Of a stretch of 30,597 nucleotides of DNA, positions 16,411 through 23,445 are shown piece after piece; positions within the stretch are counted from its first letter, which is position 1, and every line of letters begins with the position of its first letter. A program made the translations under genes and the position numbers. The notes below the pieces were generated by a model. It was not told the origin of the DNA. It saw nothing but the letters and a program-made list of their open reading frames with translations, and did not search any database. The DNA lies in assembly GCA_964534765.1 (NCBI GenBank), contig CAZHRJ010000021.1, positions 1 through 30,597 of the forward strand, given 5' to 3'. This DNA comes from CAZHRJ01 sp964534765. GTDB lineage: Bacteria; Lindowbacteria; 2-12-FULL-62-27.

Positions 16411-17370
16411 TTACTGCTCGTGATATTCGATCACCTTTCGGATGATTTCATCCAGAGATATCTTCGGCTTCCAGCCGATCACTTTCCGGATCTTCACCAG
16501 ATCCGGTATCCGATGCCGCATGTCCTCAAATCCCTTCTCGTAGGCCTTCTCGTACGGAATCCTGACAATTCTTGACCGGCTGCCCGTCGCGGCCTTGATC
16601 CGGCGCGCCAGATCGTTGATGCTCACCCGCTCCAGATGGCCGACATTGTACACATGCCCGACCGCCCGGGAACTGGCCATCAGCTTTATCATTGCATCCA
16701 CCGCGTCGTCTACATAGGTGAAGCATCGCGTCTGCCGGCCGTCCCCGTGGATCATGAGAGGATGCTCCAGGAGGGCGGCTTTTACAAACCGCGGCAAGAC
16801 CATCCCGTAGTCGCCGGTTTGCCGGGGGCCGCACGTGTTGAACAATCGCACGACAACAACCGGCAATCGCTTCTCCCGGTGATAGGCGAAAGAGAGGAAT
16901 TCGTCAAGGGCCTTGGTTGTCGAATAACTCCAGCGGTGGATCTGGGTCGATCCCAGCGTCCGGTCGTCCTCCTCGCGGAAAGGGATTTTGTTGCTTTTGC
17001 CGTAGATTTCGGATGTGGAAGCGATGAGGGTTTTCTTCTTTCCGAAATTCGCCGCCTCCAGAATGTTCTCCGTTCCACGGACGTTGACCGTGATGGAGTC
17101 GAGGGGATGGTCGATAATGAATTTGACTCCGACCGCGGCGGCCATGTGATAAATCTGATCGGACCAGCGAACCCAGCGCCGGACCGTTTCCTCATCAAGC
17201 ACGGTCCCGAACACGAATTTGAACCCCTTATTGCGCTTGAGATGATCGATATTCTCCATCCGGCCCGTTGACAGATTGTCCAGCGCCACCACCTCGTGGC
17301 CCTTCAACAACAACGCCTCACTCAAATGCGATCCGATAAACCCGGCGCCGCCGGTCACCAGAATCTTCAC
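16411..17370 (-). CDS. NAD-dependent epimerase/dehydratase (extended SDR)
   Basis: A 319-residue nucleotide-sugar SDR. It has TGGAGFIGSH (NAD binding, residues 6-15), the acidic end of strand 2 (LDNLSTGRMEN), STSEIYG with the catalytic Ser/Thr, YSTTK with the catalytic Tyr and Lys, and the substrate-binding RLFNTCGPRQ and FTYVDDAVDAM segments. The sequence HRWSYSTTKALDE is more like the UDP-glucuronate decarboxylase/dTDP-sugar dehydratase side of the family than a plain 4-epimerase. The exact reaction is not assignable. The GTG start overlaps the TGA of the next epimerase upstream (GTGA). Confidence 0.88.
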   Translation of the reverse strand: MKILVTGGAGFIGSHLSEALLLKGHEVVALDNLSTGRMENIDHLKRNKGFKFVFGTVLDEETVRRWVRWSDQIYHMAAAVGVKFIIDHPLDSITVNVRGTENILEAANFGKKKTLIASTSEIYGKSNKIPFREEDDRTLGSTQIHRWSYSTTKALDEFLSFAYHREKRLPVVVVRLFNTCGPRQTGDYGMVLPRFVKAALLEHPLMIHGDGRQTRCFTYVDDAVDAMIKLMASSRAVGHVYNVGHLERVSINDLARRIKAATGSRSRIVRIPYEKAYEKGFEDMRHRIPDLVKIRKVIGWKPKISLDEIIRKVIEYHEQ

Positions 17371-18326
17371 GCCAGTACTCCTTCCGCCCGCATCCGCCGG
17401 TGCCAGGCGACCTGCGCCGCCAGGCCGTCGCCCAATCCGGTGCGGGGCTTAAATCCCATCTCCCGACGCGCGCGCGTCGTGTCGGCGTCCGTCCGATCCA
17501 CGTCGCCATTGACCTTCCGCTCAAATGACAGCTTCAGCGGCACACCCGCCTTTTTCTCGATAATCCCAAGCGCTTCCCGCAGGACAATCCGGCTGCCGCC
17601 GCCGAGATTGTAGACGGCGCCCGGTTTGCCGCGCCGGGCCGCGGCGAGATTCGCGTCGATGATGTCGGAAACAAACGTGAAGTCCCGGGACTGCCGGCCA
17701 TCACCGAAAATCCGGATCGGACGGCGCTGGAGAGCCGACTGGATGAACCGGTGAAATCCCATGTCCGGCCGCTGACGCGGTCCATAGACCGTAAAATACC
17801 GAAGACTCACCGTCGGGACGCCGTAGTTGGCGTGATATAGCCGGCATAGATTTTCCGACGCCAGTTTGGTCACACCATAGGGCGAGAAAGGCAGGCAGGA
17901 ATCCGTTTCACGCATGGGGAATGAGGACGCGTTTCCATATACTGAGGAGCTGCTGGCAAATACGAATTTTTTGATGTTGCGAAGGCCCTTGGACGACTCC
18001 AGAAGCCTCTGAGTGGCACGAATATTGCATTCCATATATATATGGAACGTCTCGCCCCAGCTATCCCGGACTCCAGGCTGGGCAGCCTCATGAAAAACAA
18101 CCTCCACCTTTTTGAGATAGGGGAGGGCATCAAGGCGGTTTAAGTCAGTTCGAACAAATCGAAACCGTGGATGGGACAGGAGAGATTTTAAATTTAATCT
18201 CTTAATCCGACGATCGTAGTAATCGGTCAGCGCGTCAATTCCGGTCACCGTCCAGCCGTCATTCAGAAGACGCTCCGAAAGGTGGGATCCGATGAATCCG
18301 GCGCAGCCTGTTACCATCGCCCTCAT
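17367..18326 (-). CDS. NAD-dependent sugar epimerase (UDP-glucuronate/UDP-GlcNAc 4-epimerase-like)
   Basis: The second of three tandem extended SDRs, 319 residues. It shows TGCAGFIGSHLSE, FHEAAQPGVRDSW (typical of UDP-glucuronate epimerases and related C4 epimerases), ASSSSVYG, the active-site YGVTK, and LRYFTVYGPRQRPDMG, also typical of the GalE/CapI group. It probably inverts C4 of a UDP-uronate or UDP-HexNAc, so it may act on the product of the dehydrogenase encoded two genes downstream. It couples by ATGA to the preceding epimerase gene and by GTGA to the following one. Confidence 0.9.
   Translation of the reverse strand: MRAMVTGCAGFIGSHLSERLLNDGWTVTGIDALTDYYDRRIKRLNLKSLLSHPRFRFVRTDLNRLDALPYLKKVEVVFHEAAQPGVRDSWGETFHIYMECNIRATQRLLESSKGLRNIKKFVFASSSSVYGNASSFPMRETDSCLPFSPYGVTKLASENLCRLYHANYGVPTVSLRYFTVYGPRQRPDMGFHRFIQSALQRRPIRIFGDGRQSRDFTFVSDIIDANLAAARRGKPGAVYNLGGGSRIVLREALGIIEKKAGVPLKLSFERKVNGDVDRTDADTTRARREMGFKPRTGLGDGLAAQVAWHRRMRAEGVLA
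18014..18029 (+). promoter_or_regulatory. Antisense match to the sigma-54 -24/-12 consensus
   Basis: TGGCACGAATATTGCA on the plus strand fits TGGCAC-N5-TTGCA exactly. It lies inside the second epimerase gene on the antisense strand, so any transcript would run rightward against two epimerase genes. It may be coincidence, but an NtrC-type activator is encoded in the same gene run. Confidence 0.25.
18030..18047. repeat. Perfect 18-bp AT-rich palindrome
   Basis: TTCCATATATATATGGAA is its own reverse complement. It sits directly after the sigma-54-like element and encodes part of the second epimerase (HIYME). It may be a chance product of those codons. Confidence 0.5.
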
Positions 18327-19273
18327 CGGACCGCAACCCGCTGAAGATCGGCGGACTTGACCGTCAGTCGCAGTCCCTCCCGAAAATCGATGACCGGCTG
18401 AAACCCCAGGACTCGGCGCGCGGCCGATACATCGGCCTGGGAATGAAGAATGTCGCTGGGCCGGCGGGGAGAAAAACCGGGATCATACGGCCGGCCGGTC
18501 AGATCGCACAGAACCTCCAACAATTCTCTGACCGAATGCGGATCGCCGGCGGCGATGTTATAGGACCCGGTTTGAATATCCGGCCGGGCGGCGGCAAGTA
18601 GATTGGCGGCGACGATGTTGCCGACATAGGTGAAATCGCGGGTCTGAAGGCCGTCGCCGAAAATAACCGGTTTGCCACCGGTCAGAAGTCCGGTCAGGAA
18701 TTTGGGCACGACCGCGGCGTATTGGGATTTCGGATCCTGACGCGGCCCGAACACATTGAAATAGCGCAATGCCAGAAACGTCACGCCAAAACTCGTCGAA
18801 AACGAGTGACCCAGTCCTTCCGCGGCGAGTTTCGAAGCGCCGTAGGGCGAGATCGGCCGGGGCGCGACATTTTCGTGGACTGGAAGGACATCGGAATTGC
18901 CGTATACGGAGGAGCTGGACGCAAAGAGGACACGCCGCGCTCCGGCGGTTTTGGCCGCCAGAAGAATATTCAGGGTCCCGACGGCGTTGACATCAAAAGA
19001 CTCCCTCGGATTCTCAACCGACCGCGGCACGGACGGTATGGCGGCTTCGTGAAATATCACCTCCACACCCCGGCATGCCTGATCCAGCGACGCCGAATCA
19101 CGGATGTCCCCCTTCTGAAATTTGAAATTGGGTTTGCCTTCGACGGACTTGAGGTTCTCCATGCGCCCCGTCGAGAGGTTATCAAATCCGACCACCGTGT
19201 CGCCGCACTCAACAAGGGCCTCCACGAGGTTGGACCCGATAAACCCCGCCGCTCCAGTCACCAGTGCTTTCAT
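18323..19273 (-). CDS. NAD-dependent UDP-sugar 4-epimerase (GalE/WbpP-like)
   Basis: The 316-residue SDR is the first gene of the glycan run. Motifs: TGAAGFIGSNLVEAL, FDNLSTGRMENL, FHEAAIPSVPRSVENP (typical of UDP-GlcNAc/UDP-GalNAc epimerases such as WbpP), ASSSSVYG, YGASK active site, ALRYFNVFGPRQDP. It likely interconverts UDP-GlcNAc and UDP-GalNAc or the corresponding uronates. AAGG about 6 nt before the ATG at 19273 supports the start. No convincing sigma-70 promoter was found in the 150 bp upstream, although the operon must begin in this space or be read through from farther away. Confidence 0.9.
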   Translation of the reverse strand: MKALVTGAAGFIGSNLVEALVECGDTVVGFDNLSTGRMENLKSVEGKPNFKFQKGDIRDSASLDQACRGVEVIFHEAAIPSVPRSVENPRESFDVNAVGTLNILLAAKTAGARRVLFASSSSVYGNSDVLPVHENVAPRPISPYGASKLAAEGLGHSFSTSFGVTFLALRYFNVFGPRQDPKSQYAAVVPKFLTGLLTGGKPVIFGDGLQTRDFTYVGNIVAANLLAAARPDIQTGSYNIAAGDPHSVRELLEVLCDLTGRPYDPGFSPRRPSDILHSQADVSAARRVLGFQPVIDFREGLRLTVKSADLQRVAVR

Positions 19274-19341
19274 TCGCGCCCTTGTAACTTGGATGGATCA
19301 TTCTGGCAATACTTGACGGTCGGACCGCCCGTATAAAAAAA

Positions 19342-19370
19342 TCGACGTGAAAGTGTTTCGCAAATACAAT
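19342..19370 (+). promoter_or_regulatory. Putative sigma-70 promoter of the HTH gene
   Basis: TCGACG (19342-19347), a 17-bp spacer and TACAAT (19365-19370) give four and five matches to the -35 and -10 consensus. A good ribosome site (AGGTGG) and an ATG at 19426 lie downstream. The -10 overlaps the imperfect palindrome at 19365-19381. Confidence 0.5.
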
Positions 19371-19399
19371 ACGATACTGTACCTATCAAAAAAACACTT
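19351..19399. promoter_or_regulatory. Nested inverted repeats, candidate operator of the HTH regulator
   Basis: The outer repeat is AAGTGTTT (19351-19358) with AAACACTT (19392-19399), perfect over 8 bp. Within the loop, TACAATACGATACTGTA (19365-19381) is an imperfect palindrome with six of eight pairs matching. It covers the proposed -10 box, as expected for autorepression by an XRE-type repressor. Confidence 0.45.
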
Positions 19400-19425
19400 C
19401 GGATTTTTGAAAGGTGGATTAGAAT

Positions 19426-19756
19426 ATGGATGCTATGCCAGGAAATCGCGTTTTAAGTTGCAACCACTGTTTTCAGGAACGAGACGGTACGCGAGCGGCC
19501 GCCCCGGCTAAGGAAAGAGAAGGGCTACACGCAAGTGGAGATGGCTGAAAAAATAGGGATCATCCGGGCTCTCGTCTCCGCCTATGAAACGGACAAGTTG
19601 CGTCTCAATGCCGAGATGCTCGGCCGGATTGCCAAGTCCCTCTGTGTAAGCGCGGACGAGATTTTCGGGTTGGAGAAAACAAGTTCGAGGGCCGGCACCT
19701 TAACCTCGATCTCGACCGCGCCCAATTGGCAAACTATTGACTCCAGTGATTCGAGA
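19426..19756 (+). pseudogene. XRE-family helix-turn-helix regulator, frameshifted remnant
   Basis: A recognisable HTH_XRE domain is encoded at 19508-19684 (LRKEKGYTQVEMAEKIGI, LVSAYETDKLRLNAEML, ISVS-like CVSADEIFGLEK end). The frame has no ATG/GTG/TTG early enough: the first is a GTG at 19535, in the middle of the first helices. A proper start (AGGTGG, 8 nt, ATG at 19426) is in another frame and ends after 40 codons at about 19548. A frameshift between 19426 and about 19505 is therefore likely. Beyond the domain the frame runs without a family-like tail into the antisense of the antitoxin gene. A sequencing error cannot be excluded. The end coordinate is approximate. Confidence 0.6.
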
Positions 19757-20029
19757 TCAACCCGCCTTTCGCAGTTCCTGTCCGACAAAATCGGCCATCA
19801 CGGCTTTGACCAATGTTTGGTAGGGAATATTCCTTCGGTTGGCAAGCAGTTTGATCCGCTTCAACAAGGGATCCGGCCAGCGGATGGTGGTGGACTGGAT
19901 GGACGGTTTCAGGTTGGGAAAAACATTCAGCCTGGCCTTGGACCAATCAAAAGCCTGATCCGAGGAGGGGCGATCCCACAAATCAAATTCCGGCAATTCG
20001 GATGCGTGATTAGATTTCCTTTTCGACAT
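19757..20029 (-). CDS. brnA: BrnA/CopG-like ribbon-helix-helix antitoxin
   Basis: The 90-residue product begins at the ATG at 20029, which lies inside the end of the toxin gene (20-bp overlap); an ATG at 20047 is an alternative. The C-terminal half (TTIRWPDPLLKRIKLLANRRNIPYQTLVKAVMADFV) is a CopG-type ribbon-helix-helix DNA-binding and dimerisation domain. The preceding FDWSKARLNVFPNLKPS segment is typical of antitoxins paired with BrnT toxins. It should neutralise BrnT and repress the shared promoter. The name rests on pattern recognition and gene order, and the gene could equally be called a CopG-family antitoxin. Confidence 0.83.
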   Translation of the reverse strand: MSKRKSNHASELPEFDLWDRPSSDQAFDWSKARLNVFPNLKPSIQSTTIRWPDPLLKRIKLLANRRNIPYQTLVKAVMADFVGQELRKAG

Positions 20030-20327
20030 TCTCGACGGCCTTTTCATATCGGACGATCAACTCCTTTGACGCCTCCCTGGCGTGAATGATTGTTATGACC
20101 TTTCCAGACTCGGCGTACACCACTCTCAAATACCTGTTTCGATCGGTCACCCCAACGACAGCGTATCGAACATCCTTCTTCGAATGGCGAACATCGGGAA
20201 CCGGCCCCAAGACCGGCTTTGTCAGAACCTCTTCGACCTCGAACGGCATGATCTTATGTTTGTCCCACAACTTTCGAACGATCTTGTCATCCCACAGGAC
20301 ATTTTCAAAATCTTCCAAGTCTCGCAC
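20010..20327 (-). CDS. brnT: BrnT-family (DUF497) RNase toxin
   Basis: The 105-residue protein has the RelE-like BrnT pattern: an N-terminal WDDKIVRKLWDKHKI where BrnT proteins have a W-D/E-x-K...KH motif, FEVEEVL, RYAVVGVTDRNRYLRVVY, and the ITIIHAREASKEL strand with the conserved Arg. BrnT toxins cleave RNA and stop translation. The GTG at 20327 is chosen because GGGGG lies 6 nt upstream and the predicted transcript starts near 20343; the longer frame to 20393 would begin upstream of the promoter. The antitoxin follows with overlap, the usual toxin-first order. Confidence 0.85.
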   Translation of the reverse strand: MRDLEDFENVLWDDKIVRKLWDKHKIMPFEVEEVLTKPVLGPVPDVRHSKKDVRYAVVGVTDRNRYLRVVYAESGKVITIIHAREASKELIVRYEKAVENVEKEI

Positions 20328-20337
20328 CGTCCGCCCC

Positions 20338-20360
20338 CTGTATGTCAAAATTATATACAG
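20338..20360. promoter_or_regulatory. Inverted repeat over the brnTA -10 box, candidate antitoxin operator
   Basis: CTGTAT (20338-20343), 11 bp, ATACAG (20355-20360) form a perfect 6-bp inverted repeat. It spans the -10 element and the predicted transcription start, where a ribbon-helix-helix antitoxin would block RNA polymerase. Confidence 0.6.
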
Positions 20361-20378
20361 TCGACGACGGGCTGTCAA
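20350..20378 (-). promoter_or_regulatory. Perfect-consensus sigma-70 promoter of brnTA
   Basis: On the minus strand TTGACA (20373-20378), exactly 17 bp, and TATAAT (20350-20355). Transcription should start near 20343, 16 nt before the toxin GTG. Confidence 0.85.
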
Positions 20379-20453
20379 TGGTGGAGGAGGCATCTTCGCG
20401 GCCGCTCGGGACCGGCGCGTCGACTTTTAATACGCTTTGCTTTGGTTTTTTGT

Positions 20454-20900
20454 TTAGAGTTTTTCCAGCAAAAACTCGGCATTGAAACGAATCAGCGCGC
20501 AGGCTTCCTCGGTCAGATGTTTCCCGCGCTGCGCGTTCACTTGCTTGATCAGCGCCCGCAGTTTCTCCCGGGCACTCCCGAACTTCCCGCGCAGGCACTC
20601 CCGCCGCACCTTCGTCAGCTCCTGGATGATCGACTTCGGCACGCCCGGCAGGCCCTTGTCCTTCTCGTCCATATCGACATCGTCGTCGTCATGGCCTTTC
20701 TTCACGCCCTTGTCGTCGCCTTTGCCCTTCCCGCGATTGTCGTCGTCTTTCCGCAGGTCGTGCTTGATCCACCCGATTGCGGCAGCTTCGCGCACCTGGC
20801 CGATCAGGTCGAGGATGAAGGTGTCGCAGGTAAAAGCAACATCTTTCGGTGGTGTCGATGGTCCGATTGCCGGGCAAGGGTTCGCCGGTACTTGATTCTC
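20454..20900 (-). pseudogene. 3' remnant of a surface-protein gene with FIMAH-like helical domain
   Basis: The frame ending at the TAA at 20454 encodes FILDLIGQVREAAAIGWI, a charged linker of Asp, Lys and Gly (about residues 22-48 after the GTG), then a helical stretch ending in ALIKQVNAQRGKHLTEEACALI. This pairing resembles FIMAH-type domains found at the C-termini of large secreted proteins. The only canonical start is a GTG at 20795; similar sequence continues upstream (FTCDTF) to about 20900 with no start codon, and the rhomboid promoter follows. The N-terminal domains and signal peptide are missing, so this looks like a gene fragment. The upstream boundary is approximate. Family assignment is tentative. 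Confidence 0.45.
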
Positions 20901-20920
20901 CTCCGACCGGCCGGTAAACT
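20892..20920 (+). promoter_or_regulatory. Putative promoter for a leaderless rhomboid transcript
   Basis: TTGATT (20892-20897), a 17-bp spacer and TAAACT (20915-20920). The initiation point falls at or next to the ATG at 20927, and there is no ribosome-binding site, which suggests a leaderless mRNA. Confidence 0.5.
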
Positions 20921-20926
20921 GTCGCC

Positions 20927-21760
20927 ATGAAGTACGTGGTGAACGGCGGGTCGGGGGTCGGGTCCTGGACGACGCCGGTTGTTCGGATCCTGCTCTGGTC
21001 CAATGCCATCCTGTTTCTGGCGAAATTCATCACCGAACGGTGGATCAACTGGTCTGCCCTCATGCTTTCACCGGAAATGATCCTCCAGCATGGATCGGTC
21101 TGGCAGGTCTTCACCTATATGTATATCCACGGCGACCTCTGGCATCTCGTCGTTAACCTCCTCGGCCTTTTTTTCTTCGGCCCGGACGTCGAGCGGGTGT
21201 TCGGCATCCGTCGATTTTTTTCCTATTACACCGCTTGCGGACTCGGCGGCGCTCTGCTCGCCTGCATGGCCTATCCGCATGGGATCATCCTCGGATCCTC
21301 CGGCGCATTCTACGGGATTCTGCTGGCCTACGGCGTACTCTTTCCGTACCGGCCGATTTTGATTTTCGCGATGGTCCCGGTCGAGTCCCGGTGGGTCGTC
21401 GTGCTGTATGGACTGATCTCTCTGGCCTATGGCGTTGAGGGCGGCGCGGCCGGCGCCGGCGGGGTGGCGCACATGGCGCATCTGGGAGGATTGGCCGCCG
21501 GATTGGCCATCCTGCTCCTGGCCGGTCGGATCCGGATCCCCTTTCTTTCCGGAACCCGGACTGCGCCAAAGCCAAATCCCGTCAAGCGGTGGATGGATCA
21601 GATCCAGGCCAAACGCCGCCAGAAACAGGTCACCGAGCAGCGACTGACCTCGGAAGAACTCGACCAGATCCTCGACAAAATCGCCAAATCGGGAATGAAC
21701 AGCCTCTCCAAACAGGAACGAAAAAAACTCGAATCAACCAGCCGCGATCTGCGGAAATAG
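20927..21760 (+). CDS. Rhomboid-family intramembrane serine protease
   Basis: The 277-residue protein has about six membrane segments. It shows the rhomboid catalytic dyad: Ser125 in GSSGAFYG and His185 in VAHMAHLGGLAAG. The oxyanion-side HGDLWHLVVNLLGLFFFG with Asn77 and the WQVFTYMYIHG region are also present. It cleaves membrane-anchored substrates within or next to the bilayer. The soluble C-terminal tail (about 210-277) ends in LTSEELDQILDKIAKSGMNSLSKQERKKLE, a short helical region often found on bacterial rhomboids of this type. It runs convergent with the membrane protein on the other strand and overlaps its end by 27 bp. Confidence 0.95.
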   Translation: MKYVVNGGSGVGSWTTPVVRILLWSNAILFLAKFITERWINWSALMLSPEMILQHGSVWQVFTYMYIHGDLWHLVVNLLGLFFFGPDVERVFGIRRFFSYYTACGLGGALLACMAYPHGIILGSSGAFYGILLAYGVLFPYRPILIFAMVPVESRWVVVLYGLISLAYGVEGGAAGAGGVAHMAHLGGLAAGLAILLLAGRIRIPFLSGTRTAPKPNPVKRWMDQIQAKRRQKQVTEQRLTSEELDQILDKIAKSGMNSLSKQERKKLESTSRDLRK

Positions 21761-22804
21761 GCGGATGGACAGTTCTATCCCCAGCGCGCATAGGGCGGCC
21801 AGTTTCACACGAAATGACTGTCCCACCCAGCCGGCGGCGGCAAGCGTCGATACGAATGGAAGAACCAAAAACAAATGCCGGACGCCCTCCGCGGGAACCG
21901 TTCGATAGATCATGAAAAATACCGCCGGCAGGACCGCCAGTACCACGCTCATCAGCGTCGATCTCTCGGCGCCGATTCGCCGGATTTCCAGCGCCGCCAT
22001 TACCCAGATCGACGCAGGCACGGCGGCGCCCAGAACAACCATCGGATGAAAAATCGGGAGATTCATCAGCGTTTCGTTTGACGCCCTCCAGTAGCCAACA
22101 TGCCGGAGGGCCTCCTGGGGATGGAAAAACCAGCCCGGCTGGGCGGCAGCAAATCCGATCAGCGCGCCGAGAAACACCGCCGGCAATCCCTTCCAGGTAC
22201 GCGACGCATATGAAAAAAATACCAGCGCCGGCACAATCGTCAGCGCCGACGTCAGCTTGGCGTCGAGCGCCAGGGCCAGCATCGCACCGGCTGAACCAGC
22301 CAGCACGAATGGGAGAAAACGGGTGAAAGGACGGCCTTCGGGCGCCGCTCCAGGCGGGCGGCGGAACCGAATGTCACGATCCGCCAGCGCCAGACCAAAG
22401 AGACCCATCAACGCCCACCCGACGCTGTCCATCCAGGAATCCAGTCTCACCAGATGCGGCATCGTCGGCGGCAGGATCAAAAAAATCGTCACAGCGGCGA
22501 GCGATGTCATCCGGTTGAAAAAAATCCGGAGGAGGCCCAGAAACGCCAGCAACCCAAGTACTCGATGACCAACGGCAATGATCCGGCCGGTTTTGATCGA
22601 ATCCTCCGCGCCCGAATCAGATTGGTGGAAAAGGCCCAGCAGCCGTTTCACGGGCGTCGCGTGATACGCCGGCTCGTCCGTCCGGTGATACTCCCTCTCG
22701 TACGCGGCAATCGGCTCCGACCGGCCCATAGCCAGGAGCGCCGCAGTGAGGAGCACTGCCGCCACTATTCCGATCCAGGCATCGGAAATCTCCGGTCTGG
22801 TCAA
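21734..22804 (-). CDS. Polytopic membrane protein, GT-C glycosyltransferase-like
   Basis: The protein has 356 residues from a TTG at 22804, which has GGAG 6 nt upstream. The frame stays open to 22873, but that would overlap the divergent lipoprotein gene. It has eight to ten hydrophobic segments. RTDEPAYH in the first periplasmic loop resembles the acidic DE motif of GT-C enzymes (ArnT/PMT type), and a later DAKLTSALTIVPALVFF matches their K-x-T helix. GT-C enzymes transfer sugars from lipid-phosphate donors outside the membrane. Acceptor and donor are unknown. A role in surface glycan assembly fits the general character of the window. Confidence 0.7.
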   Translation of the reverse strand: MTRPEISDAWIGIVAAVLLTAALLAMGRSEPIAAYEREYHRTDEPAYHATPVKRLLGLFHQSDSGAEDSIKTGRIIAVGHRVLGLLAFLGLLRIFFNRMTSLAAVTIFLILPPTMPHLVRLDSWMDSVGWALMGLFGLALADRDIRFRRPPGAAPEGRPFTRFLPFVLAGSAGAMLALALDAKLTSALTIVPALVFFSYASRTWKGLPAVFLGALIGFAAAQPGWFFHPQEALRHVGYWRASNETLMNLPIFHPMVVLGAAVPASIWVMAALEIRRIGAERSTLMSVVLAVLPAVFFMIYRTVPAEGVRHLFLVLPFVSTLAAAGWVGQSFRVKLAALCALGIELSIRLFPQIAAG

Positions 22805-22821
22805 ATCCCGTCTCCGAAAGG

Positions 22822-22827
22822 TAAACT
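22822..22827 (+). promoter_or_regulatory. TANNNT -10 element directly before a start codon
   Basis: GGTAAACT followed by six bases and ATG, the same arrangement as before the rhomboid gene at 20927. No ribosome site at normal spacing. It suggests a leaderless or nearly leaderless transcript of the TPR lipoprotein. Confidence 0.4.
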
Positions 22828-22833
22828 GAATCC

Positions 22834-23445
22834 ATGAACCGCCTGGCATTTTTGGGTTGTCTGCTTCTGACATCCTGTTTCATTAATTATCTCGGCAAAG
22901 GTTACGAGTCCTACCAGAAAGGGGATCTCGAATCCGCTGAACGGTTTTTTCAGACGGCCGTCAAAAAGAAACCGCGGGACCCGATTGCTCACAATAATCT
23001 TGGAGTAGTCCTCATGGAACTCGACCGGGGCGAGGAGGCCTCTCAGCATTTCAAAATGGCGACAGTACTCGCGAAATCGCCCTATGCGGCCCCGCACATC
23101 AATCTCGCCAAATTGTATTTTGAAAAGGGCAGCCTTGACCTGGCCAGGACTTCGGCTGACAAGGCACTCGCTATTGACGGAGGCAGCCCGGTCGTCCAGT
23201 TGGTGACGGCCAACATCTACTGCGCGAAGAACATCAACATTTCGGAGGCAAGAGGATTGGTCAAAAGCGCCCTCACCAGCGCCAGCCTGTCGGACCCCGA
23301 CAAGCCGGCCGCATGGAGCACGCTCGCGGAAACCGAATACAAACTCAAAAACATCGATGCCGCCCTGGCCGCGATCGACACCGCCATCGCGCTCGATACC
23401 GAAAACTCCTTTTACCGTCAACAGCGGTCTCTTTACAAACCCTGA
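22834..23445 (+). CDS. Tetratricopeptide-repeat lipoprotein
   Basis: The 203-residue protein begins with a short signal peptide ending in the lipobox LLTSC (Cys at about residue 15), so it should be exported and lipid-anchored. The mature part consists of TPRs: YESYQKGDLESAERFFQTAVKKKPRDPIAHNNLG, then INLAKLYFEKGSLDLARTSADKALAI, and a third near KLKNIDAALAAIDTAIALD. It resembles PilF/outer-membrane assembly-type TPR lipoproteins only in general design, so partners are unknown. It is divergent from the GT-C-like gene and overlaps the end of the first MAF gene by 13 bp. Confidence 0.85.
   Translation: MNRLAFLGCLLLTSCFINYLGKGYESYQKGDLESAERFFQTAVKKKPRDPIAHNNLGVVLMELDRGEEASQHFKMATVLAKSPYAAPHINLAKLYFEKGSLDLARTSADKALAIDGGSPVVQLVTANIYCAKNINISEARGLVKSALTSASLSDPDKPAAWSTLAETEYKLKNIDAALAAIDTAIALDTENSFYRQQRSLYKP

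Noticed and set aside
19305..19340. TTGACG followed by TATAAA on the plus strand as a promoter
   Set aside because: The spacer is only 13 bp, too short for sigma-70.
20689..21114. 141-codon minus-strand frame opposite the rhomboid start
   Set aside because: It is antisense to the rhomboid and out of frame with the helical surface-protein fragment; it looks like noise.
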